This document shows, in pieces, positions 1-9,129 of a stretch of DNA of 64,000 nt. Each line of letters starts with the position of its first letter. Position 1 is the stretch's first letter. The notes beneath the pieces are model-generated. The model ran no database searches, was not told the DNA's origin, and was given only the letters and a program-made list of their open reading frames with translations. This stretch comes from JANQPX01 sp041398025 (GTDB lineage Bacteria; Pseudomonadota; Alphaproteobacteria; Geminicoccales; Geminicoccaceae): positions 1 through 64,000 of the forward strand of contig JAWKVM010000041.1 in the NCBI GenBank assembly GCA_041398025.1, read 5' to 3'. Position numbers and translations under genes: made by a program.

Positions 1-743
1 ACGCCATGCTGCGCTCGATCAGGGAAGCCGGCCCCACCAGCGATCTGGTGATCGTCGGCGGTGGCGACGGCACGATCAACAGCGTGATCGACACCCTGCT
101 GGACCTCGAAAAGCCGCTCGGCATTCTGCCGCTCGGCACCGCCAACGACCTCGCGCGCACCCTTGCCCTGCCCGCACGGCCCGAGGAGGCCGCCGAGGTC
201 ATTCTGCGCGGCAGGACGCAGAGGATCGACATCGGCCGGGTCAACGACAAGTCCTTCGTCAATGTCGCCAGTCTGGGCATGAGCGCCGACATGGCGCGCG
301 CGCTCACGGCGGAGATCAAGGCGACATGGGGCGTTCTCGGCTACCCCATCAGCCTCTGGCAGGTGCTGAAGCGGCGCCGCTCGATCCGCGTCGAGATCGA
401 CTGCGACGGCCGGAAGCTGAGGGCGCGCGCCATCCAGATTTCGGTGGGCAATGGCCGTTTCTACGGCGGCGGCATGGCGATCGCGGCGGACGCGGCCATC
501 GATGACGGCACCCTCGACATGGTGCTCATGGCGCCGCAGACCCTCTGGCAGCTCCTGCGCCGCCTCCCGATCTTCCGCTGGGGCTGGCATGATCTGAACG
601 CGACCGTGAGCCATCTGCGCGGCCGCGAGATCACGCTTAAGGCGACGCGCACCGTCCCGATCAACACCGACGGCGAAATCACCACCGAAACCCCCGCCGA
701 GTTCCGGCTTCTGCCCAAGGCCCTCGAAGTCTTCGTCCCCTGA
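1..743 (+). CDS. Diacylglycerol kinase-family lipid kinase (5' end outside window)
   Basis: Lipid kinase of the DAGK catalytic family (YegS / sphingosine kinase-like), expected to phosphorylate a membrane lipid such as diacylglycerol with ATP at the inner face of the membrane. The visible part opens with the nucleotide-binding signature VGGGDGT, followed by the family motif LPLGTANDLART and later GNGRFYGGGM. About 50 N-terminal residues expected for the family are missing, and the frame is open to the left edge, so the first visible ATG at 6 is probably internal. The gene converges on the DMT transporter gene with a 69-bp gap. Family assignment is firm; the lipid substrate is not known. Confidence 0.88.
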   Translation, partial: AMLRSIREAGPTSDLVIVGGGDGTINSVIDTLLDLEKPLGILPLGTANDLARTLALPARPEEAAEVILRGRTQRIDIGRVNDKSFVNVASLGMSADMARALTAEIKATWGVLGYPISLWQVLKRRRSIRVEIDCDGRKLRARAIQISVGNGRFYGGGMAIAADAAIDDGTLDMVLMAPQTLWQLLRRLPIFRWGWHDLNATVSHLRGREITLKATRTVPINTDGEITTETPAEFRLLPKALEVFVP

Positions 744-812
744 CGACAGCGACGGCGGCGACGCGCCGCGGCGTTGACATGAGGGTCGCCGCCATGTCGT
801 GCCGGATCGGGA

Positions 813-1727
813 TCAGCCCGGGCGCTGCGTGTCCGGGCGATCGGTGCGGCCGCGCAGGATGATGATGCCGCTGATCACGATGATGCCGGCGCCGATCACC
901 GTCCAGAGATCCGGCAGCTGGTCGAAAATGACGTAGCCGAAGGCCGCCGACCAGAGGAGGATGCTGTAGCTGAAGGGCGCGATGGTCGGGGCGGGCGCCA
1001 GGCGGTAGGCCTTGATCAGCGCGAAATGGCCGATCAGAGCGAAGGCGCCGATCAGGAGCATCAGGAGCCAGCCGGCGCCGTCCACCGGCTCCCAGGCGAA
1101 GGGCACGGCGAGGCTGGCGCCGATCGAGCCGACCAGGGCGGTGTAGAGAAGCGTGGTCAGGGGATCGTCGATCGCGCCCAGCCAGCGGGTGCTGAGCTGG
1201 TAGCAGGCATTGCTGAACGCGCTCAGGATCATCAGGCCGGCGGCGACGTCGATCAGCCCGCTGCCGGGACGGATGATGATCATCGCGCCGGCGAAGCCGA
1301 CGGCGACGCCGATCCAGCGCATCAGCCCGACCCGCTCGCCCAGAACCGGCTGCGCGAGGATGACCACCAGGACAGGGGTCAGGAAGTTGATGGCATTCGC
1401 CTCGGTCAGCGGCAGGAACTGCACGCCGGCGAAATAGAAGGTGGTCGAAAACAGCATGAAGGCCGAGCGCAGCAGCTGCAGCTTCAGATTGCCGCTCCTG
1501 ACGATGCGCGCGAGCCGCGGTGCCAGGATGATCAGCGCCAGCAGCAGGTGAAAGATGTAGCGCCCCCACACCACCTGCACCAGCGGGTAGCGGGTCAGCA
1601 GAAACTTGCCGGTGGCGTGCACGCAGACGAAGAAGAACGCCGTGACCAGCATCCAGAAGACGCCGCTTTGCAGGACGCCCGCAAGATGCCCGCGGCCGCC
1701 GACGCTCTGGAGGGGTCCGGTGGTCAT
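813..1727 (-). CDS. EamA-family DMT permease
   Basis: Drug/metabolite transporter superfamily integral membrane protein of 304 residues, the usual length, with about ten hydrophobic segments in two EamA repeats. The first starts near FWMLVTAFFFVCVHATGKF; the second follows the LMILSAFSNACYQLSTRWL stretch. Such proteins export small metabolites or amino-acid-like compounds, but the substrate cannot be read from sequence. The ATG at 1727 (MTTGPLQ) was chosen because the extra 71 upstream codons are Arg/Ser/Gly-rich and unlike the family. It is divergent from the decayed MFS gene and convergent with the lipid kinase. Confidence 0.85.
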   Translation of the reverse strand: MTTGPLQSVGGRGHLAGVLQSGVFWMLVTAFFFVCVHATGKFLLTRYPLVQVVWGRYIFHLLLALIILAPRLARIVRSGNLKLQLLRSAFMLFSTTFYFAGVQFLPLTEANAINFLTPVLVVILAQPVLGERVGLMRWIGVAVGFAGAMIIIRPGSGLIDVAAGLMILSAFSNACYQLSTRWLGAIDDPLTTLLYTALVGSIGASLAVPFAWEPVDGAGWLLMLLIGAFALIGHFALIKAYRLAPAPTIAPFSYSILLWSAAFGYVIFDQLPDLWTVIGAGIIVISGIIILRGRTDRPDTQRPG

Positions 1728-1869
1728 CGGGGCATCACTGATGGCACCGGGGCGGCTGCGATCGATCGGTTCATGCCCGGAGCTTAGCATCAAAACTGCC
1801 CGGGCAGGAGAGTGCCGGCAGACGCCTTGCAGGCTGGCTTTGACGCAGCTTTGGTGAGATCGTGCGCGC

Positions 1870-3100
1870 ATGGACGAAGCCCAGCGCGACCCGCCCGTCG
1901 ACCCCGTGCCGCTTGACGCAAGGAGACCTTTTTGGCGCATCGCCCTGCCGCTTGCGCTCGCGGAGACGATCGTCTGGGCGGCCTATTTCTACGCTTTTCC
2001 GGCGCTTCTGCTGGTCTGGGAGCAGGATCTAGGCTGGAGCAAGACCGAGCTTTCCGGCGCCTTCACCCTGGCGCTGGTGACCTCGGCGCTGCTCGCCCCG
2101 GTCGCCGGGCGGCAGATCGATCGCGGCAGGGCGGCCCTGGTGTTCGCGGGCAGCGCTTCGGTCGCCGCCTTTCTGCTCGCCGCCCTCTCCACGGTTACGG
2201 CGCTCTGGCATTTCTATCTCATCTGGATCGGCCTGGGGGCGGCGATGGCGGGGTCGCTCTACGAGGCCTGTTTTGCCGTGGTCACGCGCACGCTCGGGCC
2301 CGAGGCCAGGCGGGGATCACCACGATCGTTCTGGTCGCCGGCTTGCCACCGTCTCCTTTCCGAGCGCGCATCTGCTCGCCGCCTGGCTCGGATGGCGCGG
2401 CGCGGTTCTGATGTCGGCGGCGGCCGTGGCGCTGATCGCGTACCGCTGACCTCCGGCCTGCATCGTCGGCGAGCGCCATCGGGCACAGGATGCGCCGCAG
2501 GCAGCCTCGACCTGCGCCGGGCCTCCTCGGCGTGGTCGGCGTTCCCGCCTTCTGGCGCGTCGCCCTGCTGTTCGCTGCGGTCGCAGTCAATCGACGGGTC
2601 ATCCTCACCCATCTGCTGCCGATCCTCGCCGAGCGCGGCGTCGCCGCCGAGACCGCGGTGTTCGCAGCGGCGATGATCGGCCCGGATGCAGGTGGCCGGC
2701 CGCGTCGCGATGATGACCCTTCGGGCGCAACGCCTCCACGCGCGCCATCTTCGTCGCCTGCCTCCTGTCGACGGCGCTGTACCGCTGATGCTGTCGGCGC
2801 CGCAGGCTTCGATGGTCCTGCTGATCGGCTTCGTCGCCCTGCAGGGGGCGGGCTACGGTGCCACGCCAGCATCGCGCGACCGCTGTTCGCTCGCCGCTGA
2901 GCAGTTCGGGCGAGACACCACGGCACGGTCGCGGGCCTGCTGCAAGATCGCCTTCGCCGGCGGCAGTGCTGCCTCGCCGACCCTCGCCGCCCTGATCTGA
3001 CGCTCGGCGGCTATGGTCCGGTGATCGGCTTTGCCCGTCTCGGCGCCTCGGGTTGTCGCTCGGGCGTTCGAGGGCCTGGAGCGGACGGTCCGCCTCCCCC
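1870..3100 (+). pseudogene. Decayed MFS transporter
   Basis: Remnant of a major facilitator superfamily permease. The first 147 codons (1870-2310) are intact and show typical MFS helices (LALAETIVWAAYFYAFPAL) and the loop PVAGRQIDRG. After EARRG the homology moves to another frame (ITTIVLVAG), then another (LLAAWLGWRGAVL), then to a frame beginning near 2510 (FWRVALLFAAVAV), then near 2790 (MVLLIGFVALQGAGYGA), and finally to the terminal motif GGYGPVIGFARLG near 3005. At least five indels are needed to restore one frame. No intact full-length reading is possible, so this is either a genuine pseudogene or a badly resolved consensus. Base composition stays like the neighbours. The end coordinate is approximate. 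Confidence 0.8.
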
Positions 3101-3120
3101 AAAGCCTTCGGCCTGCCTTG

Positions 3121-4381
3121 TCAACCCTGCCGGCGGTGCCGGCGCGGCCGGCTCAGGAGCTTGTCGACGCGGGTCACGAAGCAGTCCTGGCCCTGCTGCT
3201 TCAGCCAGCCGCACAGCCGGAGCGCACCGACCCGGCCGGCGCCGACCCAGATGCGACAGGTCGTCCACGACGCTCGTCGAAGATCGGCCGGATACCGGCG
3301 AACACGCTGGGAAGACGCTCGTTGACCTCGCGCCAGTAGACCTGCGCTGCCGCCTCGTTGTTCACCGCGGCAAGCTGCACGATGCTGGACCGCCCGGGCG
3401 GCCGCGGCCACGCTGGCGCTCGGCAGATCGGAGCCCTCGCGCTGCAGCGCCTGGTCGATGCGGCCTCGGCAGGTCGACCGAAGGTTTGTCCTGGGGTCCG
3501 GCCGCGTCCTCGGGCGTCGATGTCGTCGTCTGGCGCGTGCCTTCGTCCGCGCGCTCAGCCGCTTGTTGCGGCAGCGGCAGGATTTGCTCGGACAGATCCG
3601 CCACCTCGAGGCTCGGGTCGAGATCGTCCGTGAGCGTGCTGCCGACCAGAGCTTCGCGCGGCGCGGCCATGGTATTCTTGGCGATCAGCGCTCTGAGCGC
3701 CGCCTCGGCATCCGCATTGCGCAGGTGGGTCGTGTCGGCAGCGGTTTGATCCCCGCCGTCCGACGGCAGCGCGTGCTGCTCCTGCGTGTTCTGGCCGGTC
3801 CGTGCCTTGAGGACAGGGATCGGCGGGCCTGCTGCCAGCGCCGGATCGCCAGGCGCGCGCTCGTCGCCGTCGATCGTGTCGATCGGGCCGCCGATCCCGT
3901 CGACCTGCTCTGCGTCCGCCCCCTCCAGCGAATCGCCAGCGGGCTCCACCAGCTCGGCCGCGGCGGCGACGCCCTGCTCGTCCTCCCGGCTCGCCTCGCT
4001 TCCGGACGACGCGTCCGCGACCGCCGGCAGCATCCGCTCCGGCAGCCAGAGCGCCGAGGTCAGGAGCGTGCCGCCCGTGCCCAAGAGGACACCGACCAGC
4101 ACCCAGGCCCAGAGCGGCATGGAGGCACGCGGTTCAGGTATGTAGGGGCGAACCGCCGGCCCCTGCCCCATCGGCGGCCTCGTCTGCGGCGGCCTCGTCT
4201 GCGGCGGCCTCGTCTGCGGCGCTCTCGTCTGCGGCGCTCTCGTCTGCGGCGGTCCGGTCAGCGGCGGCCGCGAGGGCGGCAGCCGATTGGCTGGCGGGAT
4301 AGCGTGACGAGGGCCCGTGCCGCCGGCCGCATCGCCAGGGCGAGCGAAGCCGAAGGCTTCTCCACCACTGCTATCACCCAT
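3121..4381 (-). pseudogene. Frameshifted SPOR-domain membrane protein
   Basis: The upstream part (from 4381 to about 3450) reads as a protein with a Pro-rich N-terminus, a QTRPP tandem repeat, one membrane segment (LWAWVLVGVLLGTGGTLL) and an acidic Ala-rich linker. This is the layout of septal SPOR proteins, which bind denuded peptidoglycan glycans during division. The SPOR domain itself is split: its first half (IVQLAAVNNEAAAQVYWREV) lies in one frame near 3370-3270 and its second half (GWLKQQGQDCFVTRVDKLL) in another near 3210-3140. The upstream frame stops at 3362. At least two indels are required. It may be broken, or the local consensus may be wrong; it abuts the decayed MFS gene, which has the same problem. 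Confidence 0.72.
4172..4260. repeat. 15-bp tandem repeat inside the SPOR-domain gene
   Basis: About six head-to-tail copies of a 15-bp unit (CGGCGGCCTCGTCTG and one-base variants such as CGGCGCTCTCGTCTG). On the minus strand they encode the pentapeptide repeat (A/P)PQTR in the cytoplasmic N-terminal segment of the SPOR-domain protein. The number of units is likely to vary between strains by replication slippage. Such Pro-rich cytoplasmic linkers are common in SPOR proteins. Confidence 0.85.
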
Positions 4382-4705
4382 TGAGGACTCCCAACCACAT
4401 TTTCATCTAATAGAGTTATCTCTAAAATTTTGACCATAAACGATTGTCGGTCAACAGGATCCTTCGATGATTGACATAACCAAATACGGCATTTGCGCAG
4501 GTTCATCCATTCAAACGACATGGCAACACTGTTGATTGGCATCAGGAAATAGCTACCTTAACGATAGAAAGTCTTATAATTTTCTCTTTATTATTTATAG
4601 ACAGCGAACGCTCGTCTGCTCGTCCTCCCGGGGAGCGCCGCGAGCGACCGCGTCGTCTGCGCCAATTCCTTGATTTCCGAGCCGCGAGGTGCCTAACGTT
4701 CGCCC
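4382..4705. other. AT-rich divergent intergenic region, SPOR gene / glnD
   Basis: Spacer of 324 bp between two divergent genes, markedly AT-richer than the surroundings between about 4400 and 4620. It must hold the promoters of both genes. A TATAAT at 4575-4580 could be a -10 element for glnD, but no good -35 is seen 16-18 bp upstream of it. A short minus-strand open frame across this region has no recognisable protein features, and I do not call it a gene. Confidence 0.5.
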
Positions 4706-7510
4706 ATGGAACCGATCACCGATGCCCCGCCCGCCAACCCCACCGTGCCGACGCCGCTGGTGAACGTCGACGCCTTCCTGCCGACGCTTCGGGCGCGCCT
4801 GGAGGGGGTCGACCCACAGGACTCCGGCGCCTTGCTGGAGACGCTCAAGGCGTGGCTGCAGGAGCACCAGCAGGCGCTGAAGCAGCGTTTTCTCGCGACC
4901 AATGACGGCGAGGCCGTGGTCTATGACCGCTGCCGGCTGATCGATGCCCTGATCACCGCGCTCCTCGATCTCGCGACCTCCAAGCTGTTCCGCCTGCCCA
5001 ACCCGACCGCGGGCGAGCGCCTCGCCCTCCTCGCGGTGGGCGGCTATGGCCGCGCCGAGCTCGCGCCCCATTCCGACGTGGATCTGCTGTTTCTCCACCC
5101 CTACAAGGTCACGCCGCATACCGAAAAGCTGGTCGAGTTTCTGCTGTACAAGCTCTGGGATCTCGGTCTGAAGGTCGGTCAGGCGACCCGGTCGATCGAC
5201 GAGTGCCTGCGCCTCGCCCAGGATGACGGCGCGGTGCTGACCAGCCTGCTCGAAGCCCGCTTCCTCTGGGGTGACCAGCGGCTGATGAAGGAGCTCGCCG
5301 AGCGCTTCGATCGCGAGATCAGGGGCAACAAGGGGATCGGCTTCGTCGAGGCCAAGCTCAAGGAGCGCGACGAGCGCCACGAGCGCACCGGCGACAGCCG
5401 CTACATGCTGGAGCCCAACGTCAAGGAGGGCAAGGGCGGGCTGCGCGACCTGCACACGCTGTTCTGGCTCGGCCGCTTCCTCTACCGCATCGACAGCGTC
5501 GACGATTTCGTCCGCCATGAGGTGCTGACCGGCCGTGCCCTGGTCAAGTTCCTGCGTGCCCGGAGCTTTCTATGGGTGGTGCGCTGCCACCTGCACTATC
5601 TCACCGAGCGCGCCGAGGAACGGCTCACCTATGACGTGCAGCCGGAGATCGCGCGGCGCATGGGCTATCGCGACCGCAGCGCGACGCGCGCGGTCGAGCG
5701 CTTCATGAAGCACTATTATCTCTACGCCAAGGAGGTCGGCTCGCTCACCCTGATCTTCTGCGCGGCGCTCGAGGAAAAGCATCGCCAGCGCTTTCTGTTC
5801 CGGCTGGATCGCTTCGGCTTCGGGCGCCGTCGCGTCGATGACATGATCATCCAGAGCGGCCGCATCGCGCCCGAGGAGAGCGACCTGTTCGAGCGCGACC
5901 CCGTGGCCATGCTGCGCCTGTTTCACATGGCCCATGAGCGCCAGGTCAACATCCATCCGGAAGCGCTGCGCGCGGTCACCCAGAACCTGCACCGCATCGG
6001 CCGCGAGGTGCGCGGCAATCCCGAGGCCAACCGGCTGTTCCTGTCGATCCTGACCGGCCCGATCGATCCCGAGAAGACGCTTCGGCGCATGAACGAGGCG
6101 GGCCTGCTCGGGCGCTTCATCCCGGAATTCGGCCGGGTGGTGGCGCTGATGGAACACAGCATGTACCACACCTACACGGTGGACGAGCACACCATCCGGG
6201 CGATCGGCATTCTGCATCAGATCGAGGCGGGCAAGCTCGGCGACGAGCTGCCGCTGTCCACCGGGCTGATCCCCCACGTGCTGTCGCGCACCGAGCTCTA
6301 TCTCGCGGTGTTCTTTCACGACCTCGGCAAGGGCCGGGACGGGCATCACAGCGAGGTCGGCGCCGAGCTGGTGGTGCAGGCCGGCCCCAGGCTCGGCCTC
6401 AACGAGGATCAGATCGAGACCGTCGCCTGGCTGGTGCGTCACCATCTGCTGTTCAGCACCACCGCCTTTCGCCGCGATCTCGACGACGCCAAGACCATCG
6501 CCGACTTCGCCGGCGTCATCCAGTCGCCGGAGCGGCTGCGCCTGCTGCTGCTGCTGACCGCCGCCGACATTCGCGCAGTCGGGCCGAATGTCTGGAACGG
6601 CTGGAAGGGTCAGCTGCTGCGCACGCTCTACCAGGAGACGCTGGCGGCGCTCGAAGGCGGCGAGATCGGCAGCCTGCGCCAGGCGCGGGTGCAGGCGGCA
6701 CGCGACCGCTTCAGCCAGGACTGCACCCATTTGAAGGCGAAGGAGCTGGCGGCCTATATGGACCGGCACGACCCCCGCTACTGGACCAGCTTCGATACGC
6801 CCGCCCATCTCCGGCATGTCGCGATCGTCGCCGAAGCGGACAAGAAGAAACCGCATTTCGGCCTGGATTTCTATATCGACAGCTTTCGCGCCCGCACCGA
6901 GCTGGTGGTCTACGCCGCGGACCATCCGGGCCTGTTCATGAAGATCGCGGGCGCGATCGCGCTCGCCGGCGCCAGCATCGTCGATGCGCGCATCTTCACC
7001 ACCGCCGACGGCATGGCGCTGGACAGCTTCGGCGTCCAGAACATCGAGGCGCGCACCGCGGTCGAAGACAAGGCGAAGCTCGAGCGCATCCGCCAGCAGG
7101 TGATCAAGTCCCTGGCCGGCGAGGTCTGGCCGGATCGCCTGCTCGCCAACCGCAAGTCGCTGCCCACGCGCACCGAGGTGTTCGCGGTCGAGCCGAGGGT
7201 GCTGATCAACAACCAGGCGAGCCGCACCCACACCGTGCTCGAAGTCAATGGCCGCGACCGGCCGGGCCTGCTCTATGACGTCACCAAGGCCTTGAAGGAT
7301 CTTGGCCTCGCGATTTCCAGCGCGCATATCGCCACCTATGGCGAACGCGTGGTCGACGTCTTCTACGTCAAGGACGTGTTCGGCCTGAAGATTCGCCAGC
7401 CATCGAAGATGCGCCAGGTGCAGAACCACCTGGTCAAGGCCTTGACCGAAGGCGAGCGCGGCGGCAATGACAGCCCGCGGACAACGGGCAGGAAGGGCAG
7501 GACGCGATGA
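4706..7510 (+). CDS. glnD: [Protein-PII] uridylyltransferase / uridylyl-removing enzyme
   Basis: Bifunctional nitrogen-status sensor that uridylylates PII proteins (GlnB/GlnK) when glutamine is low and removes UMP when it is high. The domain order is complete: nucleotidyltransferase with GGYGRAEL and SDVDLLF (about residues 112-128), the GlnD helical linker, an HD hydrolase domain with HTYTVDEH and FFHDLGKG (about 487-540), and two C-terminal ACT domains (about 731-800 and 843-915) that bind glutamine. Length of 934 aa is normal for alphaproteobacteria. The ATG at 4706 follows an AT-rich spacer. The stop overlaps the murJ start by 4 bp (ATGA), so the two are translationally coupled. Confidence 0.97.
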   Translation: MEPITDAPPANPTVPTPLVNVDAFLPTLRARLEGVDPQDSGALLETLKAWLQEHQQALKQRFLATNDGEAVVYDRCRLIDALITALLDLATSKLFRLPNPTAGERLALLAVGGYGRAELAPHSDVDLLFLHPYKVTPHTEKLVEFLLYKLWDLGLKVGQATRSIDECLRLAQDDGAVLTSLLEARFLWGDQRLMKELAERFDREIRGNKGIGFVEAKLKERDERHERTGDSRYMLEPNVKEGKGGLRDLHTLFWLGRFLYRIDSVDDFVRHEVLTGRALVKFLRARSFLWVVRCHLHYLTERAEERLTYDVQPEIARRMGYRDRSATRAVERFMKHYYLYAKEVGSLTLIFCAALEEKHRQRFLFRLDRFGFGRRRVDDMIIQSGRIAPEESDLFERDPVAMLRLFHMAHERQVNIHPEALRAVTQNLHRIGREVRGNPEANRLFLSILTGPIDPEKTLRRMNEAGLLGRFIPEFGRVVALMEHSMYHTYTVDEHTIRAIGILHQIEAGKLGDELPLSTGLIPHVLSRTELYLAVFFHDLGKGRDGHHSEVGAELVVQAGPRLGLNEDQIETVAWLVRHHLLFSTTAFRRDLDDAKTIADFAGVIQSPERLRLLLLLTAADIRAVGPNVWNGWKGQLLRTLYQETLAALEGGEIGSLRQARVQAARDRFSQDCTHLKAKELAAYMDRHDPRYWTSFDTPAHLRHVAIVAEADKKKPHFGLDFYIDSFRARTELVVYAADHPGLFMKIAGAIALAGASIVDARIFTTADGMALDSFGVQNIEARTAVEDKAKLERIRQQVIKSLAGEVWPDRLLANRKSLPTRTEVFAVEPRVLINNQASRTHTVLEVNGRDRPGLLYDVTKALKDLGLAISSAHIATYGERVVDVFYVKDVFGLKIRQPSKMRQVQNHLVKALTEGERGGNDSPRTTGRKGRTR

Positions 7511-9099
7511 CCACGGGGCAGGCCGCGGGCGAGGTGGCGGAGGATGCGGCCAAGGGCGGGCGGCGCTCGTCGCTGATCGCCTCGGTTGCGACCGTCGGCT
7601 CCTACACCATGATCTCGCGCGTGCTCGGCTTTCTGCGCGACATGATGATGGCGGCCCTGCTCGGCGCCGGGCCGATCGCGGATGCTTTCGTGGTCGCCTT
7701 CAAGCTGCCGAATTTTTTGCGGCGCCTGTTCGCCGAGGGCGCCTTCAACGCCGGCTTCGTGCCGATGTTCGCGCGCACGCTCGAAGGCGAAGGCAAGGAC
7801 GTCGCCAGGGATTTCGCGGCGCAGGCGCAGGCCGTGCTGCTCGCGGTGCTGCTGCCGCTGTTCGTCGTCGGTTTGATCGCCATGCCCTGGATCATCGGCC
7901 TGATGGCCGCCGGCTTCGAGCCCGGCGGTGCCCGCTTCGAGGCCGCGGTCGACCTCTCGCGCATCACCTTTTGCTACATCGTGTTCATCTCGCTGGTGGC
8001 GCTCTACAGCGGCATTTTGAACTCGCTCGGGCATTTCGCCGTGCCGGCCGCCGCCCCGATCATCCTCAATTTCTGCCTCCTGGCCGCCATGCTGCTGAGC
8101 TATCTCTGGCTGGACGCGCCGGGCGAGGCGCTCGCCTGGGGCGTGGCGATCGCCGGGCTCGGTCAGATGCTCTGGGTGCGCGCCGCGGCCGCGCGCCGGG
8201 GCATGGCGCCGCCGCTGCAGCGGCCGCGCTTCAGCCCCGAGGTCAAGCGCCTGTTCGCGCTGATCCTGCCCGGCGTGTTCGGCGCCGGCGTCGCCCAGAT
8301 CAGCCTGTTCGCCGACGTCATTTTCGCCTCGTTCCTGAAGACGGGCTCGGTCTCCTATCTCTACTATGCCGACCGGGTCAGCCAGCTGCCGCTCGGGGTG
8401 ATCGGCGTCGCCATCGGCACGGCGCTCTTGCCGCTGATGTCGCGCCAGCTCAGAGCGGGCGAGACCGCGGCAGCGGTCCACAGCCAGAATCGCGGCATCG
8501 AGCTCGCGCTGCTGCTCACCGTTCCGGCCGCGATCGGCATCGCCGTGCTCAGCCTGCCGATCGTCACCGTCCTGTTCGAGCGCGGCGAATTCGGCCGGAT
8601 CGAGAGCGTGGCCACCGCGGCGGCTCTGTCCGCCTATGCCCTCGGCCTGCCCGCCTATGTGCTGATCAAGGTGCTCGCCCCCGGCTTTTTCGCGCGCGAG
8701 GACACCAAGACACCGGTGAAGATCGCGGTGATCTGCCTGATCGCCAATGTGGTGTTCGTCCTGGCGCTGATCGGGCCGCTGCAGCATGTGGGCATCGCGC
8801 TCGGCACGGTCCTGTCCTCCTGGCTGAACGCCATCCTGCTCTGCGTGATGCTCCGTCGGCAGGGACTGTTCCACCTGGACGAGCGCTCGATCCTGCGCCT
8901 GCCGCGCATCGTGCTGGCCGGGGTGATCATGGCGCTCGTGGTCTGGCAGGCGATGCGCTATGCCGCCCTGCTGCTGCCGGGCCTGCTGGCGCTCGTGGTC
9001 ACCATCGGCCTCGGCGGGCTCACCTTCTTCGCGGCGGCGAGCTGGCTTCGCGCCTTCGACCTTCAGGAGGTCAAGGCGCTCTTGCGCAAACGCGCCTGA
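7507..9099 (+). CDS. murJ: Lipid II flippase MurJ (MviN family)
   Basis: Integral membrane protein of the MOP exporter superfamily that flips undecaprenyl-linked lipid II to the periplasm for peptidoglycan synthesis. The N-terminus has the family signature ASVATVGSYTMISRVLGFLRD and the conserved FKLPNFLRRLFAEGAFN, and about 14 hydrophobic segments follow over 530 aa. The start overlaps the glnD stop; glnD-murJ is a common alphaproteobacterial order. It converges on the coiled-coil gene at 9130 with a gap of 30 bp. Confidence 0.96.
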   Translation: MTTGQAAGEVAEDAAKGGRRSSLIASVATVGSYTMISRVLGFLRDMMMAALLGAGPIADAFVVAFKLPNFLRRLFAEGAFNAGFVPMFARTLEGEGKDVARDFAAQAQAVLLAVLLPLFVVGLIAMPWIIGLMAAGFEPGGARFEAAVDLSRITFCYIVFISLVALYSGILNSLGHFAVPAAAPIILNFCLLAAMLLSYLWLDAPGEALAWGVAIAGLGQMLWVRAAAARRGMAPPLQRPRFSPEVKRLFALILPGVFGAGVAQISLFADVIFASFLKTGSVSYLYYADRVSQLPLGVIGVAIGTALLPLMSRQLRAGETAAAVHSQNRGIELALLLTVPAAIGIAVLSLPIVTVLFERGEFGRIESVATAAALSAYALGLPAYVLIKVLAPGFFAREDTKTPVKIAVICLIANVVFVLALIGPLQHVGIALGTVLSSWLNAILLCVMLRRQGLFHLDERSILRLPRIVLAGVIMALVVWQAMRYAALLLPGLLALVVTIGLGGLTFFAAASWLRAFDLQEVKALLRKRA

Positions 9100-9129
9100 G
9101 CGCCTCGCTTTCGATGTCGCAGCCGCCGA

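Noticed and set aside
4172..4260. Regular 15-bp repeats considered as a CRISPR array
   Set aside because: Units are contiguous without spacers and encode an in-frame pentapeptide repeat.
4258..4542. 94-codon minus-strand frame overlapping the SPOR gene start
   Set aside because: Half of it is a shifted frame of the SPOR gene and half is AT-rich spacer.
5570..7429. 619-codon minus-strand frame inside glnD
   Set aside because: Shadow of glnD, whose full domain order is evident on the plus strand.
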